The notes under the pieces: model-generated
Seen by the model: the letters and a program-made list of their open reading frames with translations, nothing else
Told to the model about the DNA's origin: nothing
The model's database searches: none
Assembly: GCA_021804455.1 (NCBI GenBank)
Contig: JAJZHT010000100.1
Span: 1 to 5,186 of the forward strand
Origin: Pseudomonadota bacterium
GTDB lineage: Bacteria; Pseudomonadota; Alphaproteobacteria; Paracaedibacterales; CAIULA01
Length of the DNA stretch: 5,186 nt
Reading direction: 5' to 3'
Shown here: positions 1-5,186 of the stretch, piece after piece
How the letters are laid out: each line of letters starts with the position of its first letter
Numbering within the stretch: position 1 is the stretch's first letter
Made by a program: the position numbers and the translations under genes

Positions 1-635
1 CAATGGATGAAAATCACCGTCTGGAAGCTTCTATTGGTATAGATTCGATGAATCGTATTGCGGTGGTCAATGATCGCATTACACAAATTTTTGGTGATGA
101 AGGTACATTTGAAAGTCAGCATGACGAAACAACAGGGCAAATCTTTTTAAAGCCCACGGCTGAAAATGGTTCCAAACCTTTGTCTTTAACCCTGATTACT
201 GAACAGGGGGTTACGCAGGATCTTACGTTAAAACCGATGGCCAAAAAACCAGCGACTTTGATTTTGAAAAAACCTCAAAGGTCTGAGGAAAAGGTTTTCG
301 AAGTTGAACGACAAAATTTGACGACTAAACAATCTTTTCTTCAGGAAGATATCTTACGGCTTTTAAAAGCGGCTTTGAAGGGGCAGCTTTCTTTAAAGGA
401 GGAAACCGAGTCTGTATTACGGAAAGCTCCTGAAGGCTTTTCTCTCTCTTACCAAAAAACTTATCAAGCAGGGAGTTGGAGTGTTCAAGTTTTTAACGTT
501 GAAAATCTAACGGAAACAGCCATCGATCTTCAAGAAAAAGACTTTTATCAACGAGGGGATGTAGCCTTAAGCTGTCAACAAATTACCCTGCCTAAAGGTG
601 GCAAAACGCTGTTGTACGTAGTGAGAGCACTATGA
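1..635 (+). CDS. traK: TraK, F-type T4SS outer-membrane core (secretin-like) protein, 5'-truncated by window edge
   Basis: This is the C-terminal 210 residues or so of a TraK protein, the secretin-like periplasmic/outer-membrane component that assembles with the TraV lipoprotein and the C-terminal part of TraB into the outer-membrane core of F-type conjugation machines. The visible part starts with the segment typical of the TraK N-terminal domain (MNRIAVVNDRITQIFGDEG, residues 16-34 counted from the first ATG at base 3), followed by a short beta-strand-rich domain. It ends in a second beta-rich domain, FYQRGDVALSCQQITLPKGG (about residues 181-200), before the terminal LLYVVRAL. No signal peptide is seen, although TraK is exported. 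The reading frame is open to the window edge, so the true start very likely lies upstream and the ATG at base 3 is probably internal. F TraK is about 242 aa, so roughly 30 or more residues may be missing. The stop TGA (633-635) overlaps the traB start. The single visible cysteine is C191. Confidence 0.88.
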   Translation, partial: MDENHRLEASIGIDSMNRIAVVNDRITQIFGDEGTFESQHDETTGQIFLKPTAENGSKPLSLTLITEQGVTQDLTLKPMAKKPATLILKKPQRSEEKVFEVERQNLTTKQSFLQEDILRLLKAALKGQLSLKEETESVLRKAPEGFSLSYQKTYQAGSWSVQVFNVENLTETAIDLQEKDFYQRGDVALSCQQITLPKGGKTLLYVVRAL

Positions 636-1939
636 TTGATGTCTCTTCCTTTCGAAAACGACAGTGGGTTGTGTTGGGTATGATAGGGGCTTTTTTTCTA
701 GGGAGTGGTGTTCTTTATGTTTTGGTCTCTAGTCAGGGTTCGTCTGCTGCCAAACGTTCCCCCTTGTATAAAAATTCCCTGACCACGGCAGCCCGCCGGA
801 TGAATCCTCAAGAAGCCTGGGTTTACAAGTTTAGCCGTGAGGCAGAACTGACTCAAAAGCGTCTGAATACTATGGATGAGATGCTAACAAAATTGCTTAA
901 ACTTCATGAGTCTGCTTCAACTAAGGAAATCCAACAATCTACTCAAGAACCGTCTGCAGCTCTTGAGACTTTACGAAATGACCTTAAAACGCATCAAACT
1001 CCATCGCTTTCATCAGGCACCCCTTCTGATATTTTACCCCTACCGCCTGGTTCTTTGGATGGGACCCCTATAGAAGGATCGGAGGGAAGAAAAGAAGTTT
1101 TGGAACCTTTCCGTTCAAAAGCCCTCCGTAAGGTTTCTTTCACTCTTAAGAACAAGCGAAACCAAATCTTTCTTAAGACGAATAATAATACCATTCCTGC
1201 AGGGACTTTTGCCCAAGCCATTCTTTTGGGAGGGGTTGATGCTAGCGCTTCTATCCAAGCCGCCAGCGATCCTAGACCTGCTTTGCTTCGCCTGACTCAC
1301 CCGGGTACTTTACCGCGTCAGTTTCAATCAGATTTAAAAGGATGTCATGTTTTGGCTGCCTGTTATGGAGATATTTCCAGTGAAAGAATAATGATGCGCC
1401 TTGAAAAACTCACCTGTACGGAACGTCAAACAGGGGAAATTATTGAAATGAAAGTTCAAGGATACGTTGCGGGTGAGGATGGACGAACGGGCGTACGGGG
1501 TGTTGTTGTGGACCGTGCAGGAGAGAGTATGCGTCATGCTATGGTGGGTGGTTTTATAGGAGGGCTTGGTGATTTTTTAAGCCAATCTCGCAATGCGGTG
1601 ACGTTTTCTCCTCTTTCTGGTTTTGCCCAAACCAATCCTTTAGGGGCACCAGAGATGATCAAATATGGTGCGGGCAAAGGAATCAGCAATGCTTTAGACA
1701 AGTATGCTGATTTTTATATTAAACGGGCTGAACAAGTTCAACCGGTAATTCAGGTAGCTGCGGGACGGCATGTTGATATTGTTTTTACAGAGGGTGTTTC
1801 AATCGGCGATAGTGCTTATCGCCAAGCGACCAGTCGTTCTCATGATCAAGAACGCTATCAAAAGATTCAAACTCTTTCGGAGCCTTCTCAAAAATCCCTC
1901 ACCGATTGGACGCGTCCTCAATCAAAAGGAATGAACTGA
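632..1939 (+). CDS. traB: TraB, VirB10-like inner-to-outer membrane scaffold of F-type T4SS
   Basis: A 435-aa TraB/VirB10-family protein (F TraB is about 475 aa) that bridges the inner membrane and the outer-membrane core ring. Domains in order: a short basic cytoplasmic tail (FRKR, 7-10); one transmembrane helix at about 12-32; a helical, probably coiled-coil periplasmic segment at about 60-120; a short proline-containing linker at about 131-146 (ILPLPPG); and the conserved beta-barrel domain from about 165. The family signatures are IPAGTFAQAILLGGVDA (188-204), VQGYVAGEDGRTGVRGVVVDR (275-295), the glycine-rich stretch VGGFIGGLGDF (305-315), probably part of the outer-membrane-inserting helices, and VAAGRHVDIVFTEGV (375-389). 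Residues from about 393 onward are polar and look like a variable tail. The ATG at 632 overlaps the traK stop as ATGA, with a weak GAGAG-type Shine-Dalgarno just upstream, so translation is probably coupled to traK. There are three cysteines (238, 244, 262) in the barrel domain. Family assignment is confident; the oligomer role is taken from known relatives. Confidence 0.95.
   Translation: MIDVSSFRKRQWVVLGMIGAFFLGSGVLYVLVSSQGSSAAKRSPLYKNSLTTAARRMNPQEAWVYKFSREAELTQKRLNTMDEMLTKLLKLHESASTKEIQQSTQEPSAALETLRNDLKTHQTPSLSSGTPSDILPLPPGSLDGTPIEGSEGRKEVLEPFRSKALRKVSFTLKNKRNQIFLKTNNNTIPAGTFAQAILLGGVDASASIQAASDPRPALLRLTHPGTLPRQFQSDLKGCHVLAACYGDISSERIMMRLEKLTCTERQTGEIIEMKVQGYVAGEDGRTGVRGVVVDRAGESMRHAMVGGFIGGLGDFLSQSRNAVTFSPLSGFAQTNPLGAPEMIKYGAGKGISNALDKYADFYIKRAEQVQPVIQVAAGRHVDIVFTEGVSIGDSAYRQATSRSHDQERYQKIQTLSEPSQKSLTDWTRPQSKGMN
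1924..1930 (+). promoter_or_regulatory. Ribosome binding site deciding the traV ATG start
   Basis: AAAAGGA lies eight bases before the ATG at 1939, within the last codons of traB. No comparable purine-rich site precedes the alternative TTG at 1906 (upstream bases are CCCTCACCGA), so this site favours the ATG. Confidence 0.6.
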
Positions 1940-2298
1940 TGATACAATCTTTTACGACCTATGGTTTTCTCTTATTACAGGCTTGTCTTTTGGTAGCGTG
2001 CAGTACTTCTTCAGAAACATTTGAATGCAAAGTAAGTCCAGGCGTGGGCTGTCGTTCGATTATAGAGGTCAACCAGATGGTTGATCAAAGAATTTTAGGA
2101 AAAGAAGATCCAGCGCCCGTTTCTGAAATTTCCTCCCTTGTAATTTCAGATTTTAATACAGGGATTATACAACGCGAACAGGAACAGTCTTTACGGGTTT
2201 GGATTGCGCCTTTTGAAGATGATCAAGGAAATCTTCATGAAGGGAGTGTGGTGCACACGATTTTAAGGCCAGGTTTTTGGCATATTCGGGGGGCATAA
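1939..2298 (+). CDS. traV: TraV, outer-membrane lipoprotein of F-type T4SS core complex
   Basis: A 119-aa lipoprotein from the ATG at 1939. The hydrophobic leader ends in the lipobox LVAC (residues 18-21), so C21 would be lipidated and anchor the protein in the outer membrane, where TraV holds TraK and TraB in the core ring. The mature start has the family pattern SSETFECKVSPGVGCRS (24-40), with cysteines C30 and C38 conserved in TraV. The C-terminal half carries the TraV signature EQSLRVWIAPFEDDQGNLHEGS (82-103). The protein is shorter than F TraV (171 aa), ending soon after the signature at RPGFWHIRGA. The start was chosen because it overlaps the traB stop as TGATG and has AAAAGGA eight bases upstream. 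A TTG at 1906 would add 11 residues (MDASSIKRNEL) but has no evident ribosome binding site. That longer form would, however, supply the basic n-region the ATG form lacks, so the start is not fully settled. Confidence 0.9.
   Translation: MIQSFTTYGFLLLQACLLVACSTSSETFECKVSPGVGCRSIIEVNQMVDQRILGKEDPAPVSEISSLVISDFNTGIIQREQEQSLRVWIAPFEDDQGNLHEGSVVHTILRPGFWHIRGA
2288..2293 (+). promoter_or_regulatory. G-run ribosome binding site of traC
   Basis: Six consecutive G residues end four bases before the ATG at 2298, inside the last codons of traV. A G-run can pair with the CCUCC of 16S rRNA using G:U pairs, but it is an unusual form compared with the AGGA-type site before trbI. Spacing is slightly short, so coupling to traV translation through the TAATG junction may matter more than this site. 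Confidence 0.45.
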
Positions 2299-4787
2299 TG
2301 CTGGCAGCTTTAGGGGAAAAGCTTTCTAAGATTTTAGGCGATAATGGGAAAGGAATTCCTGAACAGTCCCTTTTTGAAACCACTCTTTCGAAATATGGCC
2401 AACAGTATGTCATGGCGGATTTATTTCCTTATGAGAGTTATGACGAGAGCACGCATCTTTTTCGTAATCAAGGTAGTATTGGCTTCGTTCTTGAAACTCT
2501 TCCTCTGATAGGGGCCTCGGAAGAGATGCAAAAAGAAATCAGCAGTTTGTTTCAATATATTCTGCCGGAAGAAAGTAGTTTACAGATTATTTTGTACGCT
2601 GATCCTCATATCGGCAAGCTGTGTGAGTCATGGCAAAAGGCGCGTCAGACTCAAACTCCGGTCCTTAAAAAATTAGCCCAGCAGCGAATCGATTTTTTAA
2701 ATTGTATGGCATTTGCATCTCCCCATTTTCCTTATACTTTACGAAATTTTCGGTGTTTTCTAGCCTTTAGCCAAGCAGACCCTGGTAAGAATCCCGTAGC
2801 TCTTCAGGCTCTTCAGCAACTTCTCAACCAAATGAAAACAGTCCTAGAGATGCTACGCCTTCCTGTAACCATTTGGCGTCCTGAAGATTTGATCCACACT
2901 CTAGAAGGGATGCTTTGCATGGCTCCCCCACAAACATCTCAAGTCATAAGATCATGGAACCCCTATGATGCATTGCGTTGTCAAATCAGTCCTGCAGAAA
3001 GCAACATTTGGGTAGGATCGCATGGACTGGCTCTGAACAACGGTGTGGTCAAAGCTAAAACCTATAAAGTTCGCCAATATCCCGAGATATGGTCTTTACA
3101 AGCCATGGGACGTTTGATTGGAGATCCAGAGCGAGATATAGCCCAAATACCGTGCCCCTTTTTAATTCACTATGGAGTTCATGTACCGCGGCAAGATAAA
3201 CCGCAGCGTCACGTAACCCGTAAAGCTTTATATGTTGAGACACAAGCCCAATCACCGATTGCTCAATATTTGCCGTCCTTACAGAAGGAAGCCATCGAAC
3301 TTAACTTTGTACGGGAAAGTCTGAGCCGAGGAGAAAGAATTGTTCAAACCCACTTTAGCGTTGTTTTATTCGCCCAAGGGGATCTTTTAACTCACGCTGA
3401 GCAAATTTTAAGAAACTTATTTCAGGGGCAAGAATGGCGATTGGAAGCTAATCATTTTCTTCATCTTCCCATTCTCTTAAGCGTGTTGCCGATGAATTGG
3501 GGCCCCCGTATGGTCCAAACATTGAATAATCTGAAAAAACTTAAAACGACTTTATCCACGGAATCGGCTAATCTTTTACCCCTTCAAGGAGAATGGCACG
3601 GGACTCCTTCTCCAGGAATGATTTTGGCAGGCCGCCGTGGGCAGCTTTTTACCTGGTCTCCTTTTGATAGTTCCAGCAACTATAACGTTTGTGTGGTGGG
3701 CCAATCAGGGGCTGGAAAATCCGTATTTATGCAAGAAATCGTTATGAGTCTTTTGGGAACAGGAGGACGAGTTGTTGTTTTAGATGTGGGAAGAAGTTTT
3801 CAAAAATTAGGACAAATTTTGAAGGGGCAGTTTATCCAGGTAACCCATCAAGAATCTCTTAGTTTGAATCCCTTCAGTCATCTTCCTGCCCGAAAAGAAA
3901 AAGCAGCAGTGGAGCAAGATACCTTGTTAATGATTAAACAAGTATTGACCAGCATGATTGCTCCATCGGGGATAATATCAGAATTGGAAAATTCTTTTCT
4001 GGAAATGGCTTTAGATGAAGTGATTGCCCAAAAAGCCAATACAGCCGAGGTTACAGATGTTGCTGAATGGTTTTTAGGCCATGCAGATCAACGGGCTAAG
4101 GATATGGGTACACGTCTTTATGCCTTTACAAGGGAAGGAGTATACGGGCGGTTTTTCACAGGTGCTTCCACGGTTCGTTTTGACAATCGCCTGATTGTGG
4201 CCGAATTTGAAGACATCAAGCAAATTAAGGAACTTTCTGCCGTCATTTTACAAATCTTAATTGTTAATATTTTGAGCATGATGTATCAAAGCGATCGTAA
4301 AACACGCTTTGCCATCATCGTGGACGAAGCTTGGGAATTTTTGGCCGGGAAATCGGGAGAGGCTTTGATTGAGGCAGCCGCCCGGCAAGCCCGTAAATAT
4401 GGGGGCGTTTTGGTGGTAGGCAGCCAAAATGCTGAGGATTTTCATAAATCTCTGGCAGCAAAAGCTGCGTTTAATAACTCGGCGTGGAAATGTTACCTGA
4501 GCCAATCGCAAGAAGCCTTTAAAGCCTTTGAAAAGGAAGAGTTGATCACGTCCCCTTCGATGTTAAGCGTGTTGCGGACTGTTAGAATGACACCAGGCAA
4601 ATATGGCGAAGCCCTTATTGTTAGCGATGCGGGTTACGCTATTGGACGGTTAATTTTGGATCCTTTTTCGCAGCTTCTTTACTCTACCAAGGCTGATGAA
4701 TTTGCAGCCATAGAAAACCTTATGAAACAGGGGATTCCTGTTGATGAGGCGATTGATCAATTGTTGAAAAAGAGGAAAAAGGGATGA
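2298..4787 (+). CDS. traC: TraC, VirB4-like ATPase for F-type pilus assembly
   Basis: An 829-aa TraC protein (F TraC is 875 aa), the cytoplasmic hexameric ATPase of the VirB4 class that docks at the inner-membrane side of the channel and powers pilin handling and pilus assembly. The N-terminal TraC_F_IV-type domain is recognisable in FPYESYDESTHLF and GSIGFVLETLPLIGASEEM (within about 40-80). The ATPase core has Walker A GQSGAGKS (468-475, K474), Walker B FAIIVDEAW (671-679, D676/E677), a following RQARKYGG motif with candidate arginine-finger residues (696-703), and the C-terminal LVVGSQN segment with Q710. No catalytic motif is missing. No transmembrane helix is evident, as expected for a peripheral protein. 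The ATG at 2298 overlaps the traV stop as TAATG and follows a G-rich ribosome binding site. A TTG at 2277 would add only seven residues and is less likely. The TGA stop overlaps the trbI ATG. The largest and most certain gene in the window. Confidence 0.96.
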   Translation: MLAALGEKLSKILGDNGKGIPEQSLFETTLSKYGQQYVMADLFPYESYDESTHLFRNQGSIGFVLETLPLIGASEEMQKEISSLFQYILPEESSLQIILYADPHIGKLCESWQKARQTQTPVLKKLAQQRIDFLNCMAFASPHFPYTLRNFRCFLAFSQADPGKNPVALQALQQLLNQMKTVLEMLRLPVTIWRPEDLIHTLEGMLCMAPPQTSQVIRSWNPYDALRCQISPAESNIWVGSHGLALNNGVVKAKTYKVRQYPEIWSLQAMGRLIGDPERDIAQIPCPFLIHYGVHVPRQDKPQRHVTRKALYVETQAQSPIAQYLPSLQKEAIELNFVRESLSRGERIVQTHFSVVLFAQGDLLTHAEQILRNLFQGQEWRLEANHFLHLPILLSVLPMNWGPRMVQTLNNLKKLKTTLSTESANLLPLQGEWHGTPSPGMILAGRRGQLFTWSPFDSSSNYNVCVVGQSGAGKSVFMQEIVMSLLGTGGRVVVLDVGRSFQKLGQILKGQFIQVTHQESLSLNPFSHLPARKEKAAVEQDTLLMIKQVLTSMIAPSGIISELENSFLEMALDEVIAQKANTAEVTDVAEWFLGHADQRAKDMGTRLYAFTREGVYGRFFTGASTVRFDNRLIVAEFEDIKQIKELSAVILQILIVNILSMMYQSDRKTRFAIIVDEAWEFLAGKSGEALIEAAARQARKYGGVLVVGSQNAEDFHKSLAAKAAFNNSAWKCYLSQSQEAFKAFEKEELITSPSMLSVLRTVRMTPGKYGEALIVSDAGYAIGRLILDPFSQLLYSTKADEFAAIENLMKQGIPVDEAIDQLLKKRKKG
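4771..4776 (+). promoter_or_regulatory. Ribosome binding site of trbI
   Basis: AGAGGA lies seven bases before the trbI ATG at 4784, inside the lysine-rich 3' end of traC. It is the best Shine-Dalgarno match among the junctions in the window and supports this start for trbI. Confidence 0.55.
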
Positions 4788-5122
4788 ACAAAAAGGTAGT
4801 TGGGAGAGGGCTTGCTGGAGCGTTAGGAATTGGTTTTCTGATCACTTTATGTCTTTGGAGTAAGAAACCGACCTTAGCGGTTATCGATGTGCAGAGGATT
4901 ATTACAAAGCGAGCAGAAATTTTGGCTGATTCCAAAATATCTGGCACAAAATATCTTCAAAAAGCGGCCGATCAGCTTAAGGGAGATCTTCACGATTTTG
5001 CTAAAAACCAAGGGATTATTTTATTAGCGAAAGGCACCCTGGTCGGCGGCAACTTACCAGATTTTACGGACTCTTTTCTAGCATTTTACTCAAAAGAAAG
5101 GGACGTGTATGCATCCTTTTAA
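4784..5122 (+). CDS. trbI: TrbI, F-type conjugative transfer inner-membrane protein
   Basis: A 112-aa protein of the F-type TrbI family (F TrbI is 128 aa), not to be confused with the VirB10-like TrbI of RP4. It has a basic N-terminus (MNKK), one hydrophobic anchor at about residues 9-25 (GLAGALGIGFLITLCLW), then a periplasmic part. That part contains LAVIDVQRIITKRAE (31-45), a helical segment to about 75, and the tail NQGIILLAKGTLVGGNLPDFTD (75-96), which resembles the GxIxLxKGAVLxGxxPDxTD ending of TrbI relatives. In F, TrbI sits in the inner membrane and its overexpression or loss alters pilus length, suggesting a role in pilus outgrowth or retraction. Position directly after traC matches F. 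The start ATG overlaps the traC stop as ATGA, with AGAGGA (4771-4776) seven bases upstream. The last 14 bases overlap the next gene. Identity rests on the tail motif, size, topology and gene order. Confidence 0.85.
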   Translation: MNKKVVGRGLAGALGIGFLITLCLWSKKPTLAVIDVQRIITKRAEILADSKISGTKYLQKAADQLKGDLHDFAKNQGIILLAKGTLVGGNLPDFTDSFLAFYSKERDVYASF

Positions 5123-5186
5123 AAAAGGTCTGATGGGGTTAGTAATTGGTTTTGGGGCCATCGCTGTGATTAAAGATTATGCTTGT
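5109..5186 (+). CDS. Start of next tra gene, probable traW, truncated by window end
   Basis: An open frame of 26 codons runs off the window end: a basic start (MHPFKKG) followed by a hydrophobic stretch (LMGLVIGFGAIAVI) and then KDYAC. This looks like a signal peptide or an N-terminal membrane anchor. In F the gene after trbI is traW, which encodes a periplasmic pilus assembly protein whose mature form often begins with KD followed by an aromatic or leucine residue; the visible KDY after the hydrophobic segment is compatible. In some F-like operons a TraF-type S26 signal peptidase gene sits here instead, and it would also begin with a hydrophobic anchor, so I leave the symbol blank. The ATG lies inside the end of trbI (14-nt overlap, different frame) and has AAAGGGA (5097-5103) five bases upstream, supporting it as a real start. 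That a gene starts here is fairly sure; its identity is an inference. Confidence 0.6.
   Translation, partial: MHPFKKGLMGLVIGFGAIAVIKDYAC

Noticed and set aside
994..1537. Three open frames on the minus strand inside traB (994-1221, 1115-1300, 1334-1537)
   Set aside because: They lie opposite a well-recognised TraB domain, have no recognisable protein features or ribosome binding sites, and overlap one another; they are by-products of traB codon usage.
2277..2300. TTG at 2277 as the traC start
   Set aside because: It adds only seven residues with no conserved character, whereas the ATG at 2298 forms a TAATG coupling with traV like the other junctions and gives a normal TraC N-terminus.
2165..2413. 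Minus-strand open frame across the traV/traC junction
   Set aside because: It overlaps conserved coding sequence of two recognised genes and its translation shows no family-like motif.
3055..3255. Minus-strand open frame inside the traC N-terminal half
   Set aside because: Fully inside a conserved gene, short, with no supporting signal.
3477..4575. A 13-base direct repeat TTAAGCGTGTTGC at 3477-3489 and 4563-4575 in traC
   Set aside because: Both copies encode Leu-Ser-Val-Leu in the same frame with similar codons; a single pair of this length in coding DNA is likely chance and nothing else marks it.
4257..4947. Minus-strand open frames opposite the traC Walker B region and opposite trbI
   Set aside because: They are antisense to conserved ATPase and TrbI coding sequence and carry no recognisable domain.
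5115..5128. Small inverted repeat CCTTTT-AA-AAAAGG at the trbI stop, considered as a terminator
   Set aside because: The stem is only six mostly A/T pairs with a two-base loop and no following T-run, and it lies inside the next gene's first codons.

Overview
The window is a continuous stretch of an F-type (MPF-F) conjugative type IV secretion operon. All genes are on the + strand, in the order traK (5' end cut off), traB, traV, traC, trbI, and the first 26 codons of a sixth gene that by position is probably traW. I assigned products by reading the translations: the TraK beta-rich body, the TraB/VirB10 domain, the TraV lipoprotein motifs, the TraC Walker A and B ATPase motifs, and the TrbI N-terminal anchor with its conserved tail. 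No database search was possible.

Layout: traK fills 1-635, traB 632-1939, traV 1939-2298, traC 2298-4787, trbI 4784-5122, and the partial gene 5109-5186. Every junction overlaps (4, 1, 1, 4 and 14 nt), so there is no intergenic DNA and no room for an internal promoter or terminator outside coding sequence. Compared with the F plasmid, the order K-B-V-C-trbI is kept, but the small accessory genes found in F between traB and traC (traP, trbD, trbG, traR) are absent. This is the compact core seen in many chromosomal F-like elements.

How the genes work together: TraK, TraV and TraB form the outer-membrane core complex. TraV is the lipoprotein, TraK the secretin-like ring, and TraB the inner-membrane-anchored VirB10-like scaffold that spans the periplasm. 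TraC is the cytoplasmic VirB4-like ATPase at the base of the channel that drives pilus assembly. TrbI is a small inner-membrane protein affecting pilus extension and retraction. TraW, if that is the last gene, is a periplasmic pilus assembly factor.

Host: a Gram-negative bacterium with modest GC (low-to-mid 40s percent by eye) and a preference for A/T in third codon positions. This fits F-like elements of intracellular Alphaproteobacteria (Rickettsiales/Holosporales) or other protist-associated bacteria, but the window has no taxonomic marker, so that is only a guess. The window cannot show whether the element is a plasmid or an integrated element. All reading frames are intact, with no frameshift or internal stop, so the system looks under selection rather than decaying. 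I did not find a previously undescribed system here. The most notable points are the uncertain traV start, the short TraV and the fully overlapping gene layout.
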